From CBDEGU01 sp965238045 (GTDB lineage: Bacteria; Acidobacteriota; Terriglobia; Bryobacterales; UBA6623): DNA of 64,000 nucleotides. The notes under the pieces were generated by a model that was not told where the DNA came from, ran no database searches, and saw nothing but the letters and a program-made list of their open reading frames with translations. Of this stretch, positions 9,536-17,162 are shown piece by piece (position 1 is the stretch's first letter; every line of letters starts with the position of its first letter). A program made the position numbers and the translations under genes. The stretch is taken from contig CBDEGU010000012.1 of assembly GCA_965238045.1 (NCBI GenBank), forward strand, positions 248,001 through 312,000, written 5' to 3'.

Positions 9536-10150
9536 ATGAGCTATCGCGACATCGTCCAACTGCTGGCCCTCACCGTCGGACTGGCGGCTGTGGCCTCGGC
9601 CGCTCCCAAACAAGACGAAAAGGCCGTGGCCATCTTCGCCGGCGGCTGCTTCTGGTGTATGGAACCGCCGTTCGACAAGCTCGACGGCGTGCTCTCGACC
9701 ACCTCGGGCTACACCGGAGGCGCCGAAGCCAACCCCACCTACAGGCAGGTCGCCTCCGGACGGACCGGGCACCGCGAGGCGGTCCGCATCGAGTACGACC
9801 CGAAGCGCGTCGACTACGCCCGCCTGCTCGAAGTCTTCTGGCGCAACATCGACCCGCTCGACCGGCGCGGCCAGTTCTGCGACAAGGGCCGGCACTACAC
9901 CTCGGCCATCTACGCGCTCGGTGACGAGCAACGGACCGCCGCCGAGGCGTCCAAGGCGGCGCTCGCGTCCGGCGGCAAGTTGCGGGGCGAGATCCAGACC
10001 GAGATTCTGCCTGCCGGCGCTTTCTATCCGGCCGAAGAATACCATCAGGACTACTACACCAAGAACCCCGTGCGGTACAACTACTATCGCTGGGGGTGCG
10101 GCCGCGACGCGCGCCTGAAGAAGCTCTGGGGCGAACAGGCGGGTCATTGA
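9536..10150 (+). CDS. msrA: peptide-methionine (S)-S-oxide reductase MsrA, exported
   Basis: Reduces S-epimers of methionine sulfoxide. The catalytic motif is GGCFWCMEPPF, with the usual MsrA blocks GVLSTTSGYTGG, NPTYRQVASGRTGHREAV, QFCDKGRHYTSAI and EEYHQDYYTKNP. The start ATG lies seven bases after an AGGAGG-like ribosome site and opens a hydrophobic leader ending in ASAAP, so the product is probably periplasmic. Follows msrB in the same orientation. It is the last chromosomal gene before the tRNA-Leu insertion point. Confidence 0.95.
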   Translation: MSYRDIVQLLALTVGLAAVASAAPKQDEKAVAIFAGGCFWCMEPPFDKLDGVLSTTSGYTGGAEANPTYRQVASGRTGHREAVRIEYDPKRVDYARLLEVFWRNIDPLDRRGQFCDKGRHYTSAIYALGDEQRTAAEASKAALASGGKLRGEIQTEILPAGAFYPAEEYHQDYYTKNPVRYNYYRWGCGRDARLKKLWGEQAGH

Positions 10151-10340
10151 GCGGGACTGTTGAGCCCGCGGGTCTGGCCACGGACCGGTGTGGTCGAAGC
10201 GGCCTCCATTCGAGATGATGCAGCAGCGACGCTTGAGCGGCACGTCCGAAGGATTGCAAGCGAGCATGACAGGGCCAAGAAAGGGGCAGACCTCTGATCC
10301 ACCCGATATATTTCCTTCGTAAGTAGACGATTCTAAACAG

Positions 10341-10429
10341 GCTGGAGTGGCGGAACTGGCAGACGCACTGGACTCAAAATCCAGCGCCCTTCACTGGGCA
10401 TGTGGGTTCGACCCCCACCTCCAGCACCA
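10341..10429 (+). tRNA. tRNA-Leu (anticodon CAA)
   Basis: Complete class II tRNA. The seven-base acceptor arms GCTGGAG (10341-10347) and CTCCAGC (10419-10425) pair, the anticodon stem CTGGA/TCCAG encloses the loop CTCAAAA giving CAA, and a long variable arm (CGCCCTTCACTGGGCATG) precedes the T arm with GGTTCGACCCC. CCA is encoded. Its 3' end is the attachment site of the island that follows. Confidence 0.97.
10405..10429 (+). other. attL (tRNA-Leu 3' end, 25-base core)
   Basis: Starts at GGTTCGACC in the T arm and runs to the CCA end. It matches 46162-46186 at all 25 positions, while the bases on each side differ. Confidence 0.9.
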
Positions 10430-10582
10430 GACTTTTGACGTTTGTTTTCATGGGCTTACGGTTGCCTCTTGGGGCCGTGTACAACTGGCGTACAGCATTT
10501 CGCCAGATTCGTGACCTCCAACGTCACATATCCAAAGTCCCTGTATGTGCCGTGTTCGACCTAAACTACCTCCGACTCCTCA

Positions 10583-10864
10583 CTACAGCCACCGCCTGAT
10601 CCATGCGAGCCCTGTTGTTGGCACCATTCCCTCCAGGTCCTGTGGCTGCACCCGAACAAGAATAATCTGGGTGGAACCGACCACTGGCTTAAGCTGTTCG
10701 TATAGTTCATTGGGCGATATGTCAGTTTGGGTCTCGACTAGCCAAGAATCTCCGAAATAGTGCCACCAGCCGTGTCCGTGCTTTTTCAGCTCGGCTGTAA
10801 TGGCGTCTCGAATACTCTTCGTACCGCCGTCAATCAGGACTACGAATTTGTTTGACATCAGCAT
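10583..10864 (-). CDS. SinR-family small protein (Cas2/ferredoxin-fold-like), unknown function
   Basis: A 93-residue protein resembling the small proteins annotated as SinR family in many accessory regions: an N-terminal strand NKFVVLIDG, a helix, a tryptophan pair in HGWWHYFGDSWLVE, and a strand VGSTQIILVRV before a conserved DWI-like end (GLAWIRRWL). The pattern suggests a ferredoxin-like fold such as Cas2 or VapD, but no nuclease residues can be assigned. Its start overlaps the end of the membrane-protein gene upstream by 35 bases, so the two are probably translated together. Located in the cargo position next to attL. Function unknown. Confidence 0.6.
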   Translation of the reverse strand: MLMSNKFVVLIDGGTKSIRDAITAELKKHGHGWWHYFGDSWLVETQTDISPNELYEQLKPVVGSTQIILVRVQPQDLEGMVPTTGLAWIRRWL

Positions 10865-11186
10865 CTGACACGGACGAAAATTCGCCAGCGATATCGTCTC
10901 CGACGATACCCCTTTCGATTTCCATCTTTCGGATCACAAACGATTCGTTTCGTAAGGCATCGGGGTCTTTGATCATGAAGAAAACGTACGCGCACAACGC
11001 AACGCCGACGCTTGCGGCTACCGCAGTACCTATCAATGCGGTCAGCCAGAATGGGGCGTTGACCCTGGCAGCACCAATGCATGCAGCACATAGTAAGGCG
11101 ATAAGCCACAGAAGCGGCTGCATGGCTGTTGACCGCTTACCGCTCGCAGCATGCTCGCGCAAGAGCCTGTAGAGGATTTCAGGCAT
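10830..11186 (-). CDS. small two-helix membrane protein
   Basis: A 118-residue protein with two predicted membrane helices (LLWLIALLCAACIGAARV and a second around WLTALIGTAVAASVGVAL...AYVFFMI) and a charged cytoplasmic tail (DPDALRNESFVIRKMEIERG). Proteins with this layout and a similar DPDxLRSE tail recur next to SinR-family genes. It overlaps that gene and is its only close partner, so the pair looks like a two-component accessory unit. I cannot name a function; sensing or an envelope-linked defence role is conjecture. Confidence 0.6.
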   Translation of the reverse strand: MPEILYRLLREHAASGKRSTAMQPLLWLIALLCAACIGAARVNAPFWLTALIGTAVAASVGVALCAYVFFMIKDPDALRNESFVIRKMEIERGIVGDDIAGEFSSVSDADVKQIRSPD

Positions 11187-11224
11187 AGCTCAACGTACTC
11201 ATTCTAGCGGTGCTGTTCTCGTAT

Positions 11225-12037
11225 TCACTGCACCACCTCCGACTCCTCGCTCATCCCGTGCGCCGCTCTGAAATAGCGGTCGATTCGTTCCTGCCGACCC
11301 TTGGACCACTTCGCGTAATGCTTCTCGACGATCCGTGCCGAGTTGCCCAGCACTACCGACACATCTTCGTAGGACGCGCCCTGCTCCAGCATCCGCGTCG
11401 CCAGTGTGTGGCGGAACCTGTGCGTTTTGGCGTTGGTGATGCCCGAACGCTTGAACACCGCTTTCATGGTACCTTCAGCCGAGCGCTGGGCGTACTCGAT
11501 CGGAATATCGTCCCGACCGTTGTAGAAAAAATACGGGCAGCTTGGGTCTTGCGCCGTACGCGGCACGGGCACGGCCTCCAGTGCGGCTTGCAGGTCGAGC
11601 ATGACCGGGACACAGATAGGCTTGCCGTTTTTCGCGCGCCGGACCACCAGACGCCCGTCGTGGATTTGGTCTCGGCGAAGCAAGAACGTGTTCCTAATCG
11701 AGAGCCCGGTGTAGCGCATCAGGAGCACCATGGCGCGCGCGGAGTCCTTGTGGCTCAATAGGAAGGCATCAGTCGCTTCACCAATTGGCGGCGGCGCGTC
11801 GGTGCGCTGGTCGCGCTCCCATTGCTCGACCGTGCGGCGCGCCTGCGACATGCTCCTGGTGCCGACCGCCTTCCGTATCCACTTGCCGTTCGGCAGTGCT
11901 CCCCAGGCATGGACAGGGCAGTTGCACCTTGCCCAACGGACGCCCTTGCTTCGGTGCGGGCACTTCTTCGTGTGACGGCGGTAGAGGCTCAACATGGAGT
12001 CCATTCTACGCTCGTGCCTCGGGAGTCGCAGGGTCAC
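11225..12037 (-). CDS. tyrosine integrase of the island, core-binding domain apparently missing
   Basis: Catalytic domain of a tyrosine recombinase. The N-terminal cysteine/histidine block (HTKKCPH, CNCPVHAWG) is typical of acidobacterial integrases. The C-terminus carries HRFRHTLATRM, LGNSARIVEKHYAKW and the nucleophile Tyr. Relatives are about 370 residues; this one is 270, and the sequence jumps from EATDAFLLSHKD straight to SARAMVLLMRYTGL, so roughly 100 residues of the core-binding domain are absent in frame. The start ATG overlaps the HTH gene stop (ATGA). Position beside tRNA-Leu marks it as the island integrase. It may be inactive. Confidence 0.88.
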   Translation of the reverse strand: MTLRLPRHERRMDSMLSLYRRHTKKCPHRSKGVRWARCNCPVHAWGALPNGKWIRKAVGTRSMSQARRTVEQWERDQRTDAPPPIGEATDAFLLSHKDSARAMVLLMRYTGLSIRNTFLLRRDQIHDGRLVVRRAKNGKPICVPVMLDLQAALEAVPVPRTAQDPSCPYFFYNGRDDIPIEYAQRSAEGTMKAVFKRSGITNAKTHRFRHTLATRMLEQGASYEDVSVVLGNSARIVEKHYAKWSKGRQERIDRYFRAAHGMSEESEVVQ

Positions 12038-12264
12038 TTGATCACTAGCTCCTCGTGCTTTCTCTCCATAACGCTCTTCGGAATCCGCAGGAACATGCGC
12101 CGTTGTTTGCCGTTTAGAGGCGCCCTGGTACCCAAGAACACAACGCCCGGCTCGTTTTCAAACAGCCGTATCATCGCCTGCGCAGAGAAGCCCCATAGCT
12201 TCCCCACTTGGGCGGGCGTGTAATGCTGCTCCTCGGCCGCATGCGATTTCATCGACAGGCTCAA
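12034..12264 (-). CDS. small HTH DNA-binding (excisionase-like) protein
   Basis: A 76-residue protein with a MerR/excisionase-type helix-turn-helix: HYTPAQVGKLWGFSAQAMIRLFE followed by a basic wing (NGKQRRMFLRIPKSV). It lies between the primase-helicase and integrase genes and shares ATGA overlaps with both, so all three are translationally coupled. The place directly before int fits an excisionase or directionality factor, which is inference from context. Confidence 0.72.
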   Translation of the reverse strand: MSLSMKSHAAEEQHYTPAQVGKLWGFSAQAMIRLFENEPGVVFLGTRAPLNGKQRRMFLRIPKSVMERKHEELVIK

Positions 12265-14051
12265 CGGTCCGCCCCTTCCCTCGACCAGCCCCGGCGCGCC
12301 GTGTTTCCTTCATCGGAAAACCGCATGAACTGCGGGTCGAACCGCAGATGAGCCACCCCGGTTGGGCCGTTGCGTTGCTTGGCGATTATCAGCTCTGCTT
12401 TGCCGCGAAGTTCCGGTTTGTCCGGTCTATACATCTCCTCGCGAAAGACGAACGAGACGAGATCGGCGTCCTGCTCGATCGAGCCACTGTCTCTCAGGTC
12501 ACTGAGCTGCGGGCGGGGGTTGGTGCGCGTTTCGGTCGCACGGCTCAACTGCGACAGCACGAGGAAAGGACAGTTGAAACGGCGGGCCATCAGCTTGAAA
12601 GCGCGCGACATTTCGGCGACTTGCTGAGTCCGGTTTTCGGTGCGGCGACCTGCGAGAAGCTGGAGGTAGTCAACTATCACTAGGTGCACTGGGCCGTCTG
12701 ATTCCATGCGCTCAAGGCGCTTTGTGAGCGTCGAGATGTCAACGTTTGAATCGTCAATCATCAAACGCAAGTCGGCGATTGCGTTCAGAGCCCCGTTGAT
12801 GCGGCGCCGCTCCTCGCGGTCGAGCACAGCTTGGCGCATGCGCATCATGGATACGTTCGCCTCGCTACAAAAGAGCCTGACCAGCAGGGAACTGCGAGAC
12901 ATCTCCAGTGAGAAGATCGCCACTGAGCGACCCGACAGAGCGACCTTCAGCGCGATGTTCAGCGCGAGCGATGTCTTTCCCTGCGCTGGCCTTGCGGCGA
13001 TGATGCTGAGTTCGCCGGCGTGCAGGCCGAGCGTCAGCCTGTCGAAGTCATGGAAGCCGGTCTGAAGCCCTCGCGGTGGCTTCATCAACGGACCCAGCCC
13101 GCCGGTCAGCTCCAGAATTTCGCGCGGGCACAGAAGCCCCTTCGCTGCTAGCTCTTCGGTCCGCAGTTGCTTGCGGGCTTCGGCGACCAGTTCCTCCAGG
13201 TCGTCGCGCGTGTGGCCGTCTGCGAGGAAGTCGGAAACATCTTTGTAAGGGCTGGGCACGCGCACAGCGAGCAGCTCCGCGACGCTTCCTTTGAGTTCCC
13301 GGACGATCGTCTCGCAGCGCTTGAGTCCCGGCCCGTCGTTGTCCGGCAAGACAACCACTCGCTTCCCTGCGAGTGCCTCAGTCCATTCGGCCCGCCATTT
13401 CTGAGCCGCTCCACCCGCATTCGTCGTCGCGCACAAATCGAGACCGACAAGCGCCTCGACATCCTTCTCGCCTTCGCATACATAGACTTCCTCGGCTGCG
13501 AGCACCTGCGGCAAGCGGTAGAGCGGGCGGCGAACATCGCCGAGTTTCCAGCTCCAGCCGCCCGGCGCGTCGGCGTCCGGACGGCGCTGGCGAAACGTCT
13601 TCGGTTCGTGTCGGCACACCTCGAAAAGTAGCTCGCCGGACTCGTCGGTGTAGCGATAGCTTGCGACGATCGGTCCAGGCTTGGCGGCGGCCGAAGCGCC
13701 GTTTCGGGATGGCTTCGCGGTGCCGTTCGTGCTGCCGTTTCGGTGGACGTTTGTCGCGGCGGGCGTCACTCCGGCGAAGTCGGCAACGGTGCGCAGCGCG
13801 GTGGGGAAATCGACATTGTCGAGCTTCTGGACGAACTCAAACACATCACCTCTGGCAGAGCACGCGAAGCAATTGAAGACGCCCTTCTCGCTGGAAACGC
13901 TTAGCGACGGATTGTTCCGGTCGTCGTGGAAGGGGCAGAGGCCGATGAAGCCGTCCCCGGCGGCCTTGAGGTCGATGCCGCGATGCTGGATCAGCTTCAC
14001 GAGGTCGGCTCTCTGCTTGACGTGTTCAGCGTCCAGCTTGGTGGTCGTCAT
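12261..14051 (-). CDS. DnaG-type primase fused to DnaB-type helicase
   Basis: A 596-residue bifunctional replication protein in the style of phage T7 gp4. Residues 39-64 form a CHC2 zinc site (CPFH, CFAC). A Toprim region follows (VCEGEKDVEAL near 190, VVLPDNDGPG near 230). The second half is a RecA-fold helicase with Walker A ARPAQGKTSLALN near 355, the Walker B-like VIVDYLQLLAG near 460, VLSQLSRATE near 500 and an arginine-finger region before the C-terminus. It would prime and unwind the element's own origin. ATGA overlaps link it to DUF1376 upstream and the HTH gene downstream. Confidence 0.92.
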   Translation of the reverse strand: MTTTKLDAEHVKQRADLVKLIQHRGIDLKAAGDGFIGLCPFHDDRNNPSLSVSSEKGVFNCFACSARGDVFEFVQKLDNVDFPTALRTVADFAGVTPAATNVHRNGSTNGTAKPSRNGASAAAKPGPIVASYRYTDESGELLFEVCRHEPKTFRQRRPDADAPGGWSWKLGDVRRPLYRLPQVLAAEEVYVCEGEKDVEALVGLDLCATTNAGGAAQKWRAEWTEALAGKRVVVLPDNDGPGLKRCETIVRELKGSVAELLAVRVPSPYKDVSDFLADGHTRDDLEELVAEARKQLRTEELAAKGLLCPREILELTGGLGPLMKPPRGLQTGFHDFDRLTLGLHAGELSIIAARPAQGKTSLALNIALKVALSGRSVAIFSLEMSRSSLLVRLFCSEANVSMMRMRQAVLDREERRRINGALNAIADLRLMIDDSNVDISTLTKRLERMESDGPVHLVIVDYLQLLAGRRTENRTQQVAEMSRAFKLMARRFNCPFLVLSQLSRATETRTNPRPQLSDLRDSGSIEQDADLVSFVFREEMYRPDKPELRGKAELIIAKQRNGPTGVAHLRFDPQFMRFSDEGNTARRGWSREGADR

Positions 14052-14905
14052 TTCGGGACTCCGAGTCCTTCCGCCATTTGCGCGATCTCGTCATCCGGAA
14101 AACCCTCGCCTCGCTCACCCAGCCATTCGGGTAGCGGTGGGTGCTGCTGCTCGCTCTCCAACGGCCGGGGGTGATCTTTCCATCGCCTGCCATCGAGCCA
14201 TCGCGCCAGCGACGGGATGAATCGACCGTCTTCCTTCGCCCATTCTTCTGAGGCGAGCCAGCGATCGAGCCCGGCGAAAACTTCCCCGACGGTTTCGGCG
14301 GTGATCTCACCTTTGCCGACCAGCGAAATCCAGAGGCGGCAAGCCTCGTCGATCTTCGTGCGATTCGGGTGCTGCTCGCTCAAGCGATGAAAGTCTGCAT
14401 CGAGCTGGTTGTCGGTTTCAGGGGGGACTACAGGGGGGTCTTTCTTTGAAAGTGAAAGTGCAAGTGAAGGCTTGCCTTTTGGTTGCAACCAATCGTCAAC
14501 CACCCGGTTGGGGTTTGGTTGGGGTTTGGTTCCAACCAAATTGCAACCATTCTTAACCTTCTTCGTGGCCCTCGAAGTCGCTGATTTCAAACCGCCTTTC
14601 GAGCTTTTGCGCGACCAGTCCTTCTGTTTCTGTCGCTCTTGGAGCAGGCGATCGTTGAAGAGCCGGCCGCCTTCAGCCCGGAATTTTCGCCGGAGTTTGT
14701 CGCCGCTGCCGGCGCGCCAGTCATCGCCAAGCCGCGATAGTTGAGCCAAAATCTCATCGTCGTCGGGTAGGCCGCAATCTTCTTCACTCCAAGCGATCGC
14801 GAGTAGCCTGATGAAGGCGCCTTCCTCGGCAGGCGACATCAGCGTGATGGCGGTCGAGCTGAGCCAATCGCCGACGAAGAAGGGGAAGTAAGGAACTCTA
14901 CCCAC
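14048..14905 (-). CDS. DUF1376 (YdaU-type) replication-associated protein
   Basis: N-terminal DUF1376 domain: RVPYFPFFVGDWLSST, MSPAEEGAFIRLLAIAW, then a charged linker rich in Ser/Lys and a C-terminal region with SLARWLDGRRW, as in phage replication-initiation proteins. I prefer the GTG at 14905 because it overlaps the stop of the small ORF upstream (GTGGGTAG); an ATG at 14947 would add 14 poorly conserved residues and overlap more. The stop overlaps the primase start by four bases. Likely role is loading the primase-helicase at the origin (inference). Confidence 0.82.
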   Translation of the reverse strand: MGRVPYFPFFVGDWLSSTAITLMSPAEEGAFIRLLAIAWSEEDCGLPDDDEILAQLSRLGDDWRAGSGDKLRRKFRAEGGRLFNDRLLQERQKQKDWSRKSSKGGLKSATSRATKKVKNGCNLVGTKPQPNPNRVVDDWLQPKGKPSLALSLSKKDPPVVPPETDNQLDADFHRLSEQHPNRTKIDEACRLWISLVGKGEITAETVGEVFAGLDRWLASEEWAKEDGRFIPSLARWLDGRRWKDHPRPLESEQQHPPLPEWLGERGEGFPDDEIAQMAEGLGVPK

Positions 14906-15059
14906 GCGCCCTCCAAGCCCGCCGGGAGAAGTAGCGGAGCGTCGCATGGATCAGGGAATAAATCCAGCACAGATACCGTGGGAGTGGCCTACCGGCTTCC
15001 TGGTGGGCGGCCTCGACGCTTTCCCACAGCGTGCCGAGATCGGCGTCGGCGAGTCTCAC
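14898..15059 (-). CDS. 53-residue protein, tightly coupled small ORF
   Basis: A short GTG-started reading frame. Its start overlaps the AlpA-type stop (GTGA) and its stop overlaps the DUF1376 start (GTGGGTAG), filling the gap between them exactly. The product has an acidic helix (ADADLGTLWESVEAAHQE) and an aromatic, basic tail with YLCWIYSLIHATLRYFSRR. The exact packing between neighbours is the main evidence that it is real. Function unknown. Confidence 0.6.
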   Translation of the reverse strand: MRLADADLGTLWESVEAAHQEAGRPLPRYLCWIYSLIHATLRYFSRRAWRARG

Positions 15060-15292
15060 TGTGTGACCCCCTCGTCTCGCACTGGATAAGTTCCCAGCGA
15101 TGGCTCGCCGCCCGCGACGACACGGGCGATCCAGGCGTCGATCTCACTGGAGGGCCACAGCACGGCCCTTCCGACATGACGGGGTTGGGGAAAACGACCG
15201 TCTGAACAGCGCAGGTAAACCGCTGAACGGCGAAGACCAATCAAGGCCATGACCGCCGGAAGCCGCAACAGTTTCTCGGGGTTCGTAGACAT
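15056..15292 (-). CDS. AlpA-family phage transcriptional regulator
   Basis: A 78-residue winged-HTH protein. KLLRLPAVMALIGLRRSAVY, RFPQPRHVGRAVLWPSSEI and DAWIARVV follow the AlpA/excisionase pattern closely. AlpA proteins switch on integrase and replication genes of cryptic prophages and Gram-negative phage satellites. It heads the run of overlapping genes down to int, so it is probably the activator of that operon. The gene upstream is the HTH repressor, 32 bases away. Confidence 0.85.
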   Translation of the reverse strand: MSTNPEKLLRLPAVMALIGLRRSAVYLRCSDGRFPQPRHVGRAVLWPSSEIDAWIARVVAGGEPSLGTYPVRDEGVTQ

Positions 15293-15324
15293 ACCCCCAG
15301 CATAGGGCAGGTGGGCGTGTAAGT

Positions 15325-16143
15325 CTAGGATTCTAAGTTGGTTAGGGTGGCATCTAGGGTGGCATCTAGGGGGCGTTTCGCGGCAGACTCGCCATTTAAC
15401 AGCGTATCTACGGGGATTTTGAGCGCCTTACAGATGCGCCTAGTATTCTTGTGGGTTGGCGTGGTCTTGCATCCCTCCCATCGCTTCACGGTTGACTCAT
15501 CGACTTTTACTAGCCGGGCGAGATGGTACTGGGTCATGCCTGCCTTCTCGCGCCATCGACGAATCCTTGCCCCGAGTTCCTCTGATTGGGAATCCAGAAC
15601 GACAGAGCCGTCTCCTGCGCAGGCGTGGGCCAGAATATACCCCGCTACAAGCTCTGCCAATGGCTGCGCCTGGTCGCGGCGATTACGTTCCTGCGCCTGG
15701 TCGCGGCGATCAAGTTCCTGGTACCACAACACGATCTCCCTTTCCGACATATTCAAAGGCTCGTTGGGCGAAAGGCCAAGACGAACCTGCACCTTGATCT
15801 TGAACTTCTTCAGATCAAGCTCGTCGTCTGGTCCTATGCAGTCGGCGGCGATCTTCTTGAACTCTGGACTGAACCCAGGAAGGGGATCCAAAAGCGCTTC
15901 CGTGAATCCGGCGATCGGGCTAAGCCACTCCAGCGAGGACCAAAGGCCTCCGATCAAGCCGACGGGAGATCGGAACATTTCCGGCATCGACCCGATGGGA
16001 AACGCGGACTGCCCACTCAGTCTCTGGAACGCCTTTGATAGCGAGTCGTTCAGATCCCGGAACGCCTCGGCGGTTAGTTCGCCTTCGGGGGCGTGATCGG
16101 TTTCGGACTGCTTCGTTGAAAGGGTTAGTACTGGTCGTCGCAT
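15325..16143 (-). CDS. Cro/C1-type HTH repressor with N-terminal extension
   Basis: The C-terminal third (about 190-255) is an XRE helix-turn-helix: LGARIRRWREKAGMTQYHLA, RLVKVDESTVKRWEGC, ICKALKIPVDTLL. The N-terminal 150 residues are of no family I know. A nine-residue unit is repeated in tandem (ELDRRDQAQ, ERNRRDQAQ), and the tail repeats LDAT twice. Placed before AlpA, it fits a master repressor of the island, although the HTH at the C-terminus is the reverse of the usual order. An inverted repeat lies just upstream of its start. Confidence 0.75.
   Translation of the reverse strand: MRRPVLTLSTKQSETDHAPEGELTAEAFRDLNDSLSKAFQRLSGQSAFPIGSMPEMFRSPVGLIGGLWSSLEWLSPIAGFTEALLDPLPGFSPEFKKIAADCIGPDDELDLKKFKIKVQVRLGLSPNEPLNMSEREIVLWYQELDRRDQAQERNRRDQAQPLAELVAGYILAHACAGDGSVVLDSQSEELGARIRRWREKAGMTQYHLARLVKVDESTVKRWEGCKTTPTHKNTRRICKALKIPVDTLLNGESAAKRPLDATLDATLTNLES
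15664..15717. repeat. two 27-base tandem units inside the repressor gene
   Basis: CTGCGCCTGGTCGCGGCGAT occurs twice 27 bases apart and encodes the doubled RRDQAQ motif. The unit keeps the reading frame. A second in-frame repeat, CTAGGGTGGCAT twice, lies near 15345-15370. Confidence 0.85.
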
Positions 16144-16169
16144 GGCCGCTCCCTCTGCGGTTCCCTGGG

Positions 16170-16230
16170 GGGTTGGCCGCCGGGAGCTAGGGTTGCCCTG
16201 TTCGCCTCGCGTCGGCTAGGCGGCCAGCCC
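16170..16230. promoter_or_regulatory. inverted repeat upstream of repressor, possible operator
   Basis: GGGTTGGCCGCC (16170-16181) pairs with GGCGGCCAGCCC (16219-16230) with one mismatch across 37 bases. It lies 27 bases before the repressor start. It could be an operator pair for autoregulation or a terminator-like stem; no T-tract is present. Confidence 0.4.
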
Positions 16231-16315
16231 AATCATAACATTTCCGGTGTGGAATGTTTCAGGCGTCAGCGTCGAACCGAGCCGCCGACTGTGTTGACTT
16301 TGGGGGGGGGCCGAT

Positions 16316-16975
16316 CTACTTCGTTGCCGGCCGCGACAGGATGCGATTCACCGTAAACCCGTGCCAAGCCGTGCCCTTGCGCGTACGGTGTTTCTCTTCG
16401 TTCAGTTTGGCGGCCAGCCGGTCGAACCCTAGGCCCTCTGCTCTGAGCGCTCTCATGCGCTCCACGACGGTCTTCTCGCCGGGGTAGTGCCCGTAGGGCT
16501 TGCGTCCCTCGCAGCGCCCCGTGCGCGCCTTCTTGCGCTGCCGTGCGCCTCTCAACTTGATGACGATCATTGTCTTTTCGTACTCGGCGATGGCCCCGAA
16601 GATCTGGCGCATCAGCGTCCGCGTGGGATCATCCTTGCACAGGTCGGGCTCGGCAACGGAGACCAGTTCAAACCCAGACTTCCTCAGGTCCCCGATGATC
16701 GTCTCTTGGATCATCAGGTCCCGCGCCAGCCTGTCCAGCTTCTCGACCAGGACGAGCTTGGTTCCGTTGGAGTGGAGGGCGTACATCATCTCCAGCAAGG
16801 CGGGCCGGTTCTCCATGTCCTTCGTCCCGCTCACGCCCTCTTCGCGATAGATCTTCGCAATGCGAATGTTGTGCGCTTTGGCGTACTCGCGGATGGCCTT
16901 TAGCTGACGGGGGAAGCCGTCTCCGTTCACTTGTCCCTTTCCGCTAACCCTGAGGTACGCGAATGCTCTTGTCAT
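16316..16975 (-). CDS. serine recombinase (resolvase/invertase family)
   Basis: A 219-residue site-specific recombinase. The nucleophile serine is in AYLRVSGKGQ, followed by EEGVSGTKDMENRPAL, LVLVEKLDRLARDLM and EYEKTMIVIKLRGARQRKK, all resolvase blocks. A short Recombinase-type tail with an HTH (RALRAEGLGFDRLAAKLNEE) closes it. It may resolve multimers of the element or be a second integration system. Its promoter is unusually clear and seems to give a leaderless message. Confidence 0.92.
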   Translation of the reverse strand: MTRAFAYLRVSGKGQVNGDGFPRQLKAIREYAKAHNIRIAKIYREEGVSGTKDMENRPALLEMMYALHSNGTKLVLVEKLDRLARDLMIQETIIGDLRKSGFELVSVAEPDLCKDDPTRTLMRQIFGAIAEYEKTMIVIKLRGARQRKKARTGRCEGRKPYGHYPGEKTVVERMRALRAEGLGFDRLAAKLNEEKHRTRKGTAWHGFTVNRILSRPATK

Positions 16976-16981
16976 GACTCA

Positions 16982-17010
16982 AGAGTACACCAGAATGCCC
17001 TATTTGTCAA
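16982..17010 (-). promoter_or_regulatory. sigma70 promoter of the serine recombinase
   Basis: On the minus strand TTGACA (17010-17005) is separated by 17 bases from TACTCT (16987-16982). The expected transcription start falls at or next to the ATG at 16975, so the transcript is likely leaderless. An imperfect dyad (ACTTTATCC/AGAATAAGT) overlaps just upstream and may be a recombinase binding site. Confidence 0.6.
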
Positions 17011-17162
17011 CACTTATTCTAAGGATAAAGTGAACAGAATGATTATAAAGGACTTAGTTTTCCGAGCGGTGTTTCCCGGTGGGCTGGGGGATAGCCGGGG
17101 GCGTTCCAGCGGGGGCGAGTTGTGGAGTTTTCGGCTTGACTAGACTCATCGTCAGTTGCAAA

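Noticed and set aside
16302..16310. G9 tract near the serine recombinase stop as a phase-variable site
   Set aside because: It lies after the stop codon of the recombinase and before no start, so slippage would have no clear effect.
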